From assembly GCA_002167845.2 (NCBI GenBank), contig NHBO02000075.1:17557-65287 (forward strand): DNA of 47,731 nucleotides, read 5' to 3'. This DNA is from Phycisphaera sp. TMED9 (GTDB lineage Bacteria > Planctomycetota > Phycisphaerae > Phycisphaerales > SM1A02). Shown here one piece after another: positions 16,075 to 24,711 of the stretch (positions within the stretch are counted from its first letter, which is position 1; every line of letters begins with the position of its first letter). Made by a program: the position numbers and the translations under genes. The notes under the pieces were generated by a model. The model worked only from the letters and a program-made list of their open reading frames with translations. It had not been told where the DNA came from and did no database searches.

Positions 16075-17715
16075 TCACCCACTGCCGTCCTCGGGACGCA
16101 TCAGCGGGAAGGCGATGACCTCGCGGATCGAAAGATTGCCGGTCAACAACATGACGATGCGATCGACGCCCAGACCCAGGCCCCCGGCGGGCGGCATGCC
16201 GACTCGCAGGGCCTCGATGAAGTCTTCGTCGAGATTTCGAAAGGCCTGTTCCTCGTCGTCGGCGCCGGCCAGCTGCTCGGTGAACTTCGCCAACTGGATC
16301 TCCGGATCGTTCAACTCGGTGTACGCCGGACCGATCTCCATGCCGGCGATGAAGATGTCCCACCGCTCGGCGAGCACCGGGTCGGCGGGATCAGGCCGCG
16401 TGAGCGGACTGATCGCCGAGGGGTAACCGGTCACGAAGGTCGGCCGCGCCGGATCGATGAGCGGTTCCGCGCACTCCTCGAAGATCTCGTTGACCGCGAA
16501 CCAGTGATCCATCCCCTCGGCCTTCGCAAGACCGAGTTCCTTCACCTTCGCTCGAACCGCCACTTCGTCTCGCATGTCGAACCCGACCGCACGCTGGAAG
16601 AGATCGCCATAGGTGACCTGTTCGAACGGCCGCTTCCAGTCGATCTTGAGTTCGCCGAACGGAAGCACGGGTGCATCATCGGCACCCTCCACCGTCTCGT
16701 CTCCACGCGATCGGCGATCGGAGGCCGCGGCGCACGCGAGTTCGTAGAGGAGCGATTCGGTGAGTTCGAGCATCGTCCAGCAGTCACCGAAGGCCTGATA
16801 GACCTCCATCGCGGTGAATTCCGGATTGTGGCTCCGATCGACGCCTTCGTTCCGGAAGTTTCGATTGATCTCGAAGACTCGAGGCAGTCCACCGACCAGA
16901 AGTCGCTTCAAGTAGAGCTCGGGTGCGATCCGCATCGAGAGTTCAAGATCGAGCGCGTTGTGGTGCGTGGTGAAGGGTCGGGCGGCCGCCCCCCCCGCCA
17001 TCGACTGCATCATCGGCGTCTCGACCTCGAGGTAGGCCCGGTTCTCCATGAACTTCCGCATCCGCGAGATGATGCGAGAGCGATCCTGAAGAGTCTGAAT
17101 CGCGGCCGGATTGGCATGCAGATCGACGTACCGGCGGCGAAAGCGAATCTCCGGATCCGAAAGTCCGTGCCACTTCTCCGGCGGCGGGGCCAGGCTCTTG
17201 GAATGAATCTCGAGCCGATCCGACCAGATGCAGATCTCGCCCTTCTTGGTACGCCCCATCGGGCCGCCCGCGACGACCACGTCACCGTAGTCGAGCTTCT
17301 TGGCGAGGCGGAAGACCGAAGGGTCGCAGGCCTTCTTGGAGAGGCTCACCTGAAGATCGCCGGTCTCGTCACGAAGTCGCAGGAAGACGAGCTTCCCGAT
17401 GTCCCGATGCTGGATCACGCGCCCGGAAGAGAGGACGCGTGGTCGTGGATCGACCATCGACTCGTCGTTCCCGTCTTCAGCTTCTTGTGCGTCTTGGGCC
17501 TCATGCGCGTCATGCGCCGCCTCATCGAAGGTCGCTCGCGCCGTCGCCAGATCAACCAGACCGTCCACCCGACATCCGTAGGGCTGGAGGCCGAGTTCCT
17601 CTCGCAGAAACCGAAGCTTCTGGCGTCTTGCCGCGACCAGATCCCGAAGGTCGGCTTCGGTCGCGGCCCGGGCTGCGGGTTCGGAAGTGGAATCGGAAGC
17701 AGTCGGCTCGCTCAA
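16075..17715 (-). CDS. lysS: lysyl-tRNA synthetase, class II
   Basis: LysRS charges tRNA-Lys. The 546-residue protein has an N-terminal OB anticodon-binding domain (GRVIQHRDIGKLVFLRLRD near residue 98) and a class II catalytic core with motif 2 (FEINRNFRNEGVDRSHNPEF) and motif 3 (GGLGLGVDRIVMLL). Two oddities: the only suitable start upstream of the core is a TTG (17715), and a His/Ala/Asp/Glu-rich linker at residues 64-90 is longer than usual. A shorter start inside the first 30 residues cannot be excluded. Confidence 0.96.
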   Translation of the reverse strand: MSEPTASDSTSEPAARAATEADLRDLVAARRQKLRFLREELGLQPYGCRVDGLVDLATARATFDEAAHDAHEAQDAQEAEDGNDESMVDPRPRVLSSGRVIQHRDIGKLVFLRLRDETGDLQVSLSKKACDPSVFRLAKKLDYGDVVVAGGPMGRTKKGEICIWSDRLEIHSKSLAPPPEKWHGLSDPEIRFRRRYVDLHANPAAIQTLQDRSRIISRMRKFMENRAYLEVETPMMQSMAGGAAARPFTTHHNALDLELSMRIAPELYLKRLLVGGLPRVFEINRNFRNEGVDRSHNPEFTAMEVYQAFGDCWTMLELTESLLYELACAAASDRRSRGDETVEGADDAPVLPFGELKIDWKRPFEQVTYGDLFQRAVGFDMRDEVAVRAKVKELGLAKAEGMDHWFAVNEIFEECAEPLIDPARPTFVTGYPSAISPLTRPDPADPVLAERWDIFIAGMEIGPAYTELNDPEIQLAKFTEQLAGADDEEQAFRNLDEDFIEALRVGMPPAGGLGLGVDRIVMLLTGNLSIREVIAFPLMRPEDGSG

Positions 17716-17842
17716 GGGATCGGCTCGCGAATACGGGGGCAGGTCGGAAAACGTGCCGGAGACGACTCCGGCGGCGACATCCTACCCATCGACGGCCGAG
17801 GTCGAAGCCCATCCGCACAGAGCACTGGAGAGCGGCCGAGAC

Positions 17843-19138
17843 TCAGGTGATCGGAAGGTGCAACGAAGGGGGTTCCCGATCGACCAGAGGCTGGAACCTC
17901 GACTTGAACTCACTGGGCGTCAGGCCGGAGGCCGATGAGAGCCGAGCAAGCATCGCCGGATCATCGATGTCGTCCCGCCGGACTCGAATCATGTACCGAC
18001 GCGCGATCGCATACCGGGTCGAATTCACATCCACGAGCCGAACCTGCATTCGGTTGGTCTCGGAATCGAGCATGTCGACGAGCGGAACCGGGACGAATCG
18101 CCCGCCCTGCATCGAGACCAACGAGCCGTTCCCGCCTTCGATCAGATACTTGGCGGCGCAATACCCCAGATCGCGACAGTATTCGAGGTCCGCCGGCACG
18201 GGGTCGGCACAACGGAGCTCGTAACCGATGTTCTTCTCGACGATCGTGCTCTCGATCCCCAGCGCCGTGAGTTCCGAACGAACCTGCTGCTTCAACGCTC
18301 GTGCGAAATCGAGCTCGGCGATTCGGACATGACCATGTGCATCGCGTTCGATCGCGCCGAGTTTCTTGAGATCGGCGGGATCGATCGACAAGGCTGCGCC
18401 TTCGGCGATCACCGCCACGCCGTCCTCCCGCCCATTGAGTTTTCGCTTGATGATGGCACCAACCAACGTGTCGACCAGGGTGGCGAGGGGGACCGTCTTC
18501 CCGCCGAATTCCTCGGGGATCACGGTGAGCGTCGCACCGGCGGCCTTTCCGATTCCAAGGGCGAGATGGCCCGCGCTTCGGCCCATCGCGACCACGATGT
18601 ACCACCGCCGGGTGGTCTTCGCGTCGGTCATGAGATTCCGAACGATGTCCACGCCGACCGCTCGGGCCGTCTGATAGCCGAACGTGTCGATCTCCGGGGG
18701 AAGATCCAGATCGTTGTCGATGGTCTTCGGAACATGGGCGACCGCGATCCGTCCCTGAGCCTGCTGACTGACGCGATAGGCCGAGTACGCGGTGTCATCA
18801 CCACCGATCGTGATCAGCTTGTCGATTCCCTTGGATTCCAACCCCGCGATCACGCGGTCGAGATCCTCCTCACGGCGGGTGGGATTGGCTCGTGCGATGC
18901 CGAGCATCGAACCGCCGCGGGAATGCATCCGACTGACATCGTCGATCTCCAACGACCGGATCGCATCCGAGTCCCCGGCCATGAGTCCGGCGAATCCATT
19001 GAGAAGACCGTGCACGGGCAGACCTTCCAGTCGGGTCCGGATCGTGGCGGCGGCGATGACCGCATTGATTCCAGGAGCCGGCCCACCGCCGGCAAGAATG
19101 CCGAGTCCACCGAGCCCCTTGTGACTGTCCTGCGTCAT
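17843..19138 (-). CDS. pfp: 6-phosphofructokinase, pyrophosphate-dependent type
   Basis: This 431-residue enzyme phosphorylates fructose 6-phosphate. The catalytic PKTIDNDL motif (137-144) and the substrate-site GGDDT (112-116) are clear. Two positions decide the phosphoryl donor: Asp115 where ATP enzymes have Gly104, and Lys138 where they have Gly124. Both match pyrophosphate-dependent enzymes. The GGGPAPGINAVI start region is that of the longer PFK groups. The ATG at 19138 has a GGAAAGG site 8-9 nt upstream. It is divergent from gmhB with 158 nt between them. Confidence 0.92.
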   Translation of the reverse strand: MTQDSHKGLGGLGILAGGGPAPGINAVIAAATIRTRLEGLPVHGLLNGFAGLMAGDSDAIRSLEIDDVSRMHSRGGSMLGIARANPTRREEDLDRVIAGLESKGIDKLITIGGDDTAYSAYRVSQQAQGRIAVAHVPKTIDNDLDLPPEIDTFGYQTARAVGVDIVRNLMTDAKTTRRWYIVVAMGRSAGHLALGIGKAAGATLTVIPEEFGGKTVPLATLVDTLVGAIIKRKLNGREDGVAVIAEGAALSIDPADLKKLGAIERDAHGHVRIAELDFARALKQQVRSELTALGIESTIVEKNIGYELRCADPVPADLEYCRDLGYCAAKYLIEGGNGSLVSMQGGRFVPVPLVDMLDSETNRMQVRLVDVNSTRYAIARRYMIRVRRDDIDDPAMLARLSSASGLTPSEFKSRFQPLVDREPPSLHLPIT

Positions 19139-19281
19139 GATCCCAGACCTTTCCTGAGTACGGCCGCCTCGCCGGGAGGCGGCGATCGCGCGTCGAACCG
19201 CGAAGCCTAGCCTCCTTGAACCCAGAATGCGGGTTCCGAATTGTTCGCCGCCGAATTCCACAGCGACCCGGTGGTCGCGGA

Positions 19282-19287
19282 TATCCT
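19282..19287 (+). promoter_or_regulatory. -10-like TATCCT, 9 nt before gmhB
   Basis: TATCCT lies 9 nt before the ATG at 19297. An AGGA sequence in the gap could instead act as a ribosome binding site on a message started further upstream. Confidence 0.35.
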
Positions 19288-19296
19288 TCAGGACTC

Positions 19297-20112
19297 ATGG
19301 ATCCGGTGGTCTTTCTTGATCGAGACAACACGCTCATCGCCAACGACGGCGATCTGGGCGATCCTGCGCGCGTCGTCCTCCTGGACGGGGTCCCTGATGG
19401 CCTCCGGAGGCTTCGTGATGCGGGATATCGACTCGTCGTCGTCACCAACCAGGGCGGTGTCGCTCGCGGCCGATACGGAGAAGACGACGTGGATCGCGTG
19501 CATCGGGAGATCGCCGGTCTCGTGGATCATGCGGCGGGGCGACGAGGACTGATCGACCGCTTTTACTACTGCCCTTTCCATCCTGAAGCCACCGTGGAGG
19601 CCTATCGGAGGGAACATCCCTGGCGGAAGCCTCAGCCCGGAATGCTCCTTCAAGCCGCGCGGGATCTGGGACTCGACCTGAACGGAAGCTGGCTGATCGG
19701 CGATCAACCTCGGGACATCGAGGCCGGAAACGCCGCGGGATGTCGAACCATCCGACTTGGGTCATTGGTCGAGCCCGCGACCTTCGCGGTCGCCCCCACG
19801 GCATCCGCCGCCGAATTCGGTGAAGCCGTCGATCTGATTCTCGCCTCCGGCAAGCCGGCCCGTGGACGAAGCGAGGAGATGACGGAATTCTCGCAATTGC
19901 GACGAGCGATCGACGACCTCGCCGAGTCGACCCGGCCACGAGGAACCGGATCCGCTCGGGCCATCGGTGCAGGCCTCCTGATGCTCGCCCCGCTTCCGTT
20001 CGTCGCCGGCCTGCTCTTTCTCGATGAGCCACAGTCATTTCTGGCCTGGCTGCTCGTGACCATCGTCATTCTGCTGGCCTCGATCGCCAGCCTGCTTCTG
20101 GAGCGCCGATGA
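19297..20112 (+). CDS. gmhB: GmhB-like HAD phosphatase fused to two membrane helices
   Basis: GmhB removes the 7-phosphate from D-glycero-D-manno-heptose 1,7-bisphosphate on the way to ADP-heptose for LPS. The HAD motifs are clear: nucleophile D8 and D10 in FLDRDNTLI, VVVTNQGGVARG, and the KPQPGM/GDQPRDIEAG segments. The zinc loop is altered: C92 and H95 are kept, but the CxC pair before RKP is replaced by H107 and W109. Residues from about 218 form an extra C-terminal part with two hydrophobic helices, so the enzyme is probably membrane-anchored. Its stop overlaps the next start (ATGA), and a heptosyltransferase follows, supporting the role. Confidence 0.85.
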   Translation: MDPVVFLDRDNTLIANDGDLGDPARVVLLDGVPDGLRRLRDAGYRLVVVTNQGGVARGRYGEDDVDRVHREIAGLVDHAAGRRGLIDRFYYCPFHPEATVEAYRREHPWRKPQPGMLLQAARDLGLDLNGSWLIGDQPRDIEAGNAAGCRTIRLGSLVEPATFAVAPTASAAEFGEAVDLILASGKPARGRSEEMTEFSQLRRAIDDLAESTRPRGTGSARAIGAGLLMLAPLPFVAGLLFLDEPQSFLAWLLVTIVILLASIASLLLERR

Positions 20113-20423
20113 GTACCGGGAAGAATGGCGCCGCTTCGCTCTTCACGCACCAGGATGCGGACCTGCTCGATCCTCGAACTCGAGACACCGTCATCGCCGC
20201 CGCGAATGGCATCGCGGAACGAACGGGAATCAAACTCGACGGGATCTCCTGCGAAGCGGATCGAATCACCATTCACGTGGAGGGACCGACCTTGACGGCC
20301 ATCGGGCTGCTTGCCGAACTCCGTCGATCGACCGATCATTGGCACGTCGAGAGATTCGGGAGCCATCTCTGGATGACTGGACCGGATGACGAACGAGACT
20401 TTCCCGTGGGCGAGGGCGGATGA
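20109..20423 (+). CDS. unknown 104-residue protein in heptose operon
   Basis: I do not recognise this small soluble protein. It has no signal peptide, membrane segment or known motif; the sequence suggests a mixed alpha/beta domain (ITIHVEGPTLTAIGLLAELR). It overlaps gmhB upstream and the heptosyltransferase downstream by ATGA on both sides, so it is made in step with them and may be an accessory to heptose transfer or to membrane glycolipid assembly. That it is a real gene is supported by these exact couplings. Confidence 0.7.
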   Translation: MSTGKNGAASLFTHQDADLLDPRTRDTVIAAANGIAERTGIKLDGISCEADRITIHVEGPTLTAIGLLAELRRSTDHWHVERFGSHLWMTGPDDERDFPVGEGG

Positions 20424-21490
20424 GCACACCGAACGTAGATCTTCACCGTCACCGGCGTCTGGCCATCATGATGCCGAACTGGCTCGGCGACGCCGTGATG
20501 GCCGAACCTTCGATCCGTGCGATCAAGTGCGCCGCACCATCGCTTGAATTGTCCCTGATGGGGAGATTCGCCGCGATCTCGATGCTCGAAGGTCATCCGG
20601 CGATCTCCTCGATCATCGGGGTCGACGACCGTGGATTTTTCGGGCCTCGGAGATTTGGCAAGGCCTTGCAAGCGGATGGCGCTGATGCCGTGCTGCTGCT
20701 CCGGGGGAGTTTCAGATCGGGTCTCGCCGCCGCCGTCTCTCGCATCCGCCCACGAATCGGATCCACCCGATTCGGGCATCAGGGCATGTTGACCCATCCG
20801 ATCCAGCCCCCCACCTCGCCGACGCCATGCCCCCAGGTCGACTTCTATGCGACTCTGGTGGAGGCCGCCTTCGGGATCAAGGTCGAAGATCGACTTCCCC
20901 GACTCGTCACCACGCCGACGGAGCGAGATGCCGCCGCTCGACTTCTTGACGGCGTCTCGGGGCCGGTCGTGGGATTCGTGCCGGGCGGGAGCAAGCTGAT
21001 GAAGCGATGGCCGGCTGATCGATTCGCCGAGCTCGCTCGTCGATTGGGAACGCTGGCGGACACCGTGGTTCTCCTGGGCGGGCCCGAAGAACGGGATCTC
21101 CTCTCGAAACTCGAGCGAAAGGCCGACGATGGCAAAGGCCCTCGGGTGATCGATCTCGCCGCTCGCGGACTGGGACTTGAATCACTTCGTGGCGTGATCG
21201 AGCGATGCTCGCTCGTGGTCGCCAACGACACGGGGCCCCGGCATCTCGCCGTGGCACTGGGAATTCCGACGGTGGCACTCTTCGGCCCGACCGATCATCG
21301 ATGGACGACGCTGAAGGGCGCCCGAGAGCGGATTCTGGTGGGCGAGCCTTTCCTTCCGGAAGAACGCGTTGCCAACCAACACCCCGAGACGTGCCGCGTC
21401 GACCGGATCTCGGTGGGTGATGTCCTGCATGCCGTCAAGACCACGCTCGACGAGCCCCCGGGCGCGGAATCGGTATCGTCAGAGACATGA
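20420..21490 (+). CDS. waaF: ADP-heptose:LPS heptosyltransferase (GT9)
   Basis: This 356-residue GT-B enzyme transfers heptose to the LPS inner core. It has the N-terminal MPNWLGDAVMAEPSI motif (compare the usual PxWxGDxVM of heptosyltransferase II), the FVPGGSKLMKRWPADRFAEL segment, and the donor site NDTGPRHLAVALGIPTVALF. Its presence next to gmhB implies an outer membrane with heptose-containing lipid. It is translationally coupled with the unknown gene upstream and plsY downstream. Confidence 0.9.
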   Translation: MSTPNVDLHRHRRLAIMMPNWLGDAVMAEPSIRAIKCAAPSLELSLMGRFAAISMLEGHPAISSIIGVDDRGFFGPRRFGKALQADGADAVLLLRGSFRSGLAAAVSRIRPRIGSTRFGHQGMLTHPIQPPTSPTPCPQVDFYATLVEAAFGIKVEDRLPRLVTTPTERDAAARLLDGVSGPVVGFVPGGSKLMKRWPADRFAELARRLGTLADTVVLLGGPEERDLLSKLERKADDGKGPRVIDLAARGLGLESLRGVIERCSLVVANDTGPRHLAVALGIPTVALFGPTDHRWTTLKGARERILVGEPFLPEERVANQHPETCRVDRISVGDVLHAVKTTLDEPPGAESVSSET

Positions 21491-22179
21491 ATGAAGCGGC
21501 GTTGCATTTCGGCTGGTACTGGTGGATCTGGTCGGCAGTCGCGTTTCTCTCGGGAAGCGTGCCCTTCGGCGTGATCATCGCTCGACGCAAGGGCGTCGAC
21601 ATCCGGCGAACCGGGTCCGGCAATCCTGGATCAACCAATGTGGGTCGGGTCCTCGGCAAACGATTCGGCATCCTGTGTTTCATCCTTGATGCCCTGAAGG
21701 GCGCGGCTCCTGTTCTTCTCTCGGGCTGGCTGGGCGGACTTCTCGGCATGGAAGCGCCTCCCAGCGCGGCGGCGTGGGGATGGCTGCTGGTGGCGGTCTG
21801 CGCGATCCTCGGTCACTGTTTCTCTCCCTGGCTCGGATTTCGAGGGGGCAAGGGCGTGGCCACCGGATTCGGAGCCGTGCTGGCGATGTGGCCGGTGCTC
21901 ACCGTTCCGGCACTCGCTGCGTTCACGGTCTGGGCGATCACCCTCGGTCTGACTCGGTTCATGTCGTTGGCCAGCATGGCTGGTGCGATCGTGCTCCCGT
22001 CGACCGTGGTGGCGATGGCGCTCGGCGGGGAGGGAGGCTCGCTCACATCCTCTCTTCCATTCCTCGTGATCACCGGAACCATCGCCGCGTTCGTGGTCTT
22101 CCGTCATCGCAACAACCTGATCAGACTCCGGGCCGGCGCGGAACCCAAGGTCGGGCGCGACGATCCCCCCGGCGTTTGA
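21487..22179 (+). CDS. plsY: glycerol-3-phosphate acyltransferase
   Basis: PlsY transfers an acyl group from acyl-phosphate to glycerol 3-phosphate, the first step of phospholipid synthesis, in the inner membrane. The 230-residue protein has several hydrophobic helices and the three conserved motifs: SVPFGVIIAR (motif 1 start), GSGNPGSTNVGR, and GHCFSPWLGFRGGKGVATG. No plsX is in the window. It is the last gene of the operon and is convergent with the anti-sigma factor gene. Confidence 0.96.
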   Translation: MNEAALHFGWYWWIWSAVAFLSGSVPFGVIIARRKGVDIRRTGSGNPGSTNVGRVLGKRFGILCFILDALKGAAPVLLSGWLGGLLGMEAPPSAAAWGWLLVAVCAILGHCFSPWLGFRGGKGVATGFGAVLAMWPVLTVPALAAFTVWAITLGLTRFMSLASMAGAIVLPSTVVAMALGGEGGSLTSSLPFLVITGTIAAFVVFRHRNNLIRLRAGAEPKVGRDDPPGV

Positions 22180-22268
22180 CCGATTGGTTTCGCTGGGAAT
22201 CACGCGGACGCGAGGTCTCTCTCGAGGGAACGGATCCCACGGGATCAAAGAAAAGACCCGGCGTCCGC

Positions 22269-23465
22269 TCAGTCCCCGGCAACGACCGCGATGGGAATGA
22301 TCAGTTTCTCGGAGCGTGAGGGGTCGAGGGGCCTTGCCTTGGCCTGTTCAGACCAACTCGACCACGCATCGGAATCGAAGGCTTCCGCTGGTCGCCCCGT
22401 GACGGCGGGAATCAACCTCGCACCATCCGATCCACTGGTCAGCCCGCTCAATCGCGAAAGAATGCCATCGACCTCCGCACGAGGGACGACGATCGCATAC
22501 CGGAAGCCACGATCGGCGAGATCGATCCGAATCCGGCTGTTCGGGAGATCGTCGGACATCCCCACGATCGGGGGTGGTTGCAACGATCCTCGACGAGCAT
22601 TGGAAAGAGCCGTTCGGCCTGCGGGAACACGAATCCCGGCGGTGGCCTGGCTCCCATTCCGGCTGATGCTCTCCGCCAGCGTGAGATTGCGAATCAAGAC
22701 CGCGTTGGAGTCCAACACCAATGATGCCAGCCGAACTTCGAAGACCTCGCCTCCGTCTCCGACCACGGCGAGTCCGAAGGACGCCAGAGTCGATCCGGGC
22801 TCGGGCTCGGTCTTCATGACCTCCACGGAGCTCTGGTCGCCTCCCACTGCGAGGTCGAACCGTGTGGAGGACCGATCGGTTCGCTCCGATTCGGTGGCCG
22901 ACACCGAAGCCACGTCCGAACGGGTTGACGCGCTGCGAACCTCGCCGGCATCCATCGCCGGCGCGTTCGATGCGACCGTTTCGGCCCCATCGCTCATCAC
23001 TCGATCGACCAACCTGCTTCCGAAGAGTCCCGCGAGCATCGCGACGGTGATCCCCGCGGCCGCCCACTCGAACGGTCGGCGACGATCTCGGCGACGTCGC
23101 CGAGCCAGATCCTCGATCGACTTCGACATCAGGTCGGTCGGCTCGAGACCAGCGTCCGCGAAGAGTTGTTCTTCCATCAACTCTCCTCGGGCGACCCGTG
23201 AACGAACGGAAGCCAGAAGATCTCGCACCGGAACCGCTTCCGGAACACGACGCATGGCGTCGTGGTCCCGTCTCATCTGAAAGAGTCTGCGAGCTGCGAC
23301 GGAATCACCGGAACGAACCTGTTCAAGGAACACCGCCTCCTCTTCGGAGTCCATCTCCGACTCGACGAATCGAAGCAGATCGATCGAGTCGAACCCGACG
23401 AAGCCGAGTGATTCGACCAGCGGGTCCAGATCGTTGGCGGGTGTTTCAAAACCTTCGTTCGTCAT
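22269..23465 (-). CDS. probable membrane anti-sigma factor
   Basis: This 398-residue protein has an acidic N-terminal cytoplasmic part (about 1-130), one membrane segment at residues 133-150 preceded by a run of arginines, and an external domain of about 240 residues. That layout, and its position directly after an ECF sigma gene, suggests a transmembrane anti-sigma factor that holds the sigma factor at the membrane. No zinc-binding HxxxCxxC motif is seen. The external domain is not recognised; it may sense an envelope signal. Confidence 0.7.
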   Translation of the reverse strand: MTNEGFETPANDLDPLVESLGFVGFDSIDLLRFVESEMDSEEEAVFLEQVRSGDSVAARRLFQMRRDHDAMRRVPEAVPVRDLLASVRSRVARGELMEEQLFADAGLEPTDLMSKSIEDLARRRRRDRRRPFEWAAAGITVAMLAGLFGSRLVDRVMSDGAETVASNAPAMDAGEVRSASTRSDVASVSATESERTDRSSTRFDLAVGGDQSSVEVMKTEPEPGSTLASFGLAVVGDGGEVFEVRLASLVLDSNAVLIRNLTLAESISRNGSQATAGIRVPAGRTALSNARRGSLQPPPIVGMSDDLPNSRIRIDLADRGFRYAIVVPRAEVDGILSRLSGLTSGSDGARLIPAVTGRPAEAFDSDAWSSWSEQAKARPLDPSRSEKLIIPIAVVAGD

Positions 23466-23628
23466 CGGTGGGTCTTGCTTCAGAGTTCGAATCCAGAGTC
23501 CTGCGGTCGGCTGGCTTGGAGAGGCGCGGGGATCTCACCGGTGCGGCTCTCCAAGGGCCGACGATACAAACAACGACACCGAACCGCGAACGATTCGGTG
23601 AACCTCGAACTTCAGGTGATGATCCGGC

Positions 23629-24378
23629 TCAGCCCGACCCGTAGCCCATCTGTTCGAGGGCCTCGCGAAGCGCGGCCCGAGCTCGGAACAATCGGCTCTT
23701 GACGGTGCCGATCGGTGTTCCGATGACCTCTGCAATGTCGCCGTAGTCGAGTCCCTGAAGGTCTCGAAGCACGAGAATCGCTCGTGCCTGAAGGTCGAGC
23801 ATTCCAAGGCCCGCCACGACGCCACGGTAGAGGTCGTCATGTTCGATGCAGTGAGATGGCTTTGGTTCCCTGCTTCTCGGGGCGAATCCGGATTCCGACT
23901 CGGGAAGCGGGGCGTGCTTGCGGAGTTTTTCACGCCTGAGGTGCGAATACACGCAATTCAAGGTCACTCGGACGCTCCAGGTGCTGAATCGCGCCCGACC
24001 GTCGAATCTCGGCAATCCTTCGTACATCCGCAGGAATGCGTCCTGAGCGACATCGGCGGCCACCTCCGGACGGCCGAGCATTCTCAGGCAGAGACCGTAG
24101 ATCCTGCCCTGAGACTTCTGAAACAGGGTCTCCAGCGCGGCTGCCGAGCCATTCTTCCACGCTTCAATCAATTCGAGATCGGGATCGACGATCGGCTCGT
24201 CCGTTCGGACGGCGCCAAGCACGCCCGACATGCTTGGATCCGGATCGAGGGCGGCATGGGTCCCGCTGGCTCCATTGGAGAGCACACCCCGGCGTTTGGG
24301 TGGCAGAGGGTTGTTCACCACGCCTCTTTCGCCAGATGCCCCGGATGATCGTCTTGTCGTGCGCGCTGCATCGGCCAT
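23629..24378 (-). CDS. ECF (sigma70 family) RNA polymerase sigma factor
   Basis: This 249-residue protein has region 2 (GRIYGLCLRMLGRPEVAADV then QDAFLRMYEGL and FSTWSVRVTLN) and region 4 with a helix-turn-helix (LDYGDIAEVIGTPIGTVKSR). It lacks region 3, as usual for ECF sigmas, and would redirect transcription to a stress or envelope regulon. The N-terminal 60 residues are low-complexity; an internal ATG at 24231 would give a protein of normal ECF size (about 200). The anti-sigma factor gene follows after 163 nt. Confidence 0.92.
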   Translation of the reverse strand: MADAARTTRRSSGASGERGVVNNPLPPKRRGVLSNGASGTHAALDPDPSMSGVLGAVRTDEPIVDPDLELIEAWKNGSAAALETLFQKSQGRIYGLCLRMLGRPEVAADVAQDAFLRMYEGLPRFDGRARFSTWSVRVTLNCVYSHLRREKLRKHAPLPESESGFAPRSREPKPSHCIEHDDLYRGVVAGLGMLDLQARAILVLRDLQGLDYGDIAEVIGTPIGTVKSRLFRARAALREALEQMGYGSG

Positions 24379-24426
24379 GGGTGTTCTCTGATCTTGACGA
24401 GCCTGGTCTACCCGACGTGAAACGTG

Positions 24427-24454
24427 GGTATCCTCGAACGAATCTGCCTGTCAC
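24427..24454 (-). promoter_or_regulatory. possible promoter of the sigma factor gene
   Basis: GTGACA (24454-24449) and GATACC (24432-24427) are 16 nt apart on the minus strand, about 50 nt before the sigma factor ATG. The CCCGACGTGAAACGTGGG hairpin-like sequence near 24411-24428 overlaps the region. The match is modest. Confidence 0.3.
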
Positions 24455-24524
24455 CCCTTGAAAGGTCACGGAAGCATATGCCCGCCGGAATACCGATCCA
24501 CCCAAGAATCTTCAATTCATCAAT

Positions 24525-24560
24525 CTGCAGATGAACCTGCAGTTGAACCTGCTGATGATC
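24525..24560. repeat. three tandem 12-nt repeats
   Basis: Units CTGCAGATGAAC, CTGCAGTTGAAC and CTGCTGATGATC follow one another without gaps, upstream of purB. The iteron-like layout could be a protein binding site. Confidence 0.6.
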
Positions 24561-24711
24561 CGCCGGTGCTGGCTACTCCGAGACTTCAGACAGCCAGCCA
24601 TTGAGGATTCCCGATATCGAATTCGCCCCACAGGGAGGTCGAGTCTCGATCTGGTCGGTAGCATTCCTTACGAGCAACTCTGAGACTAGTTCCACTTCTC
24701 CAGTTAAACGA

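Larger units (their letters stand above)
24379..24711. other. divergent intergenic region sigma factor / purB
   Basis: This stretch contains the possible sigma factor promoter and a run of three 12-nt repeats at 24525-24560, listed separately. I see no gene, no RNA gene and no convincing purB promoter. Confidence 0.55.

Noticed and set aside
22180-22268. A terminator between convergent plsY and the anti-sigma factor gene
   Set aside because: Only weak short inverted repeats are present and no T-run follows on either strand.
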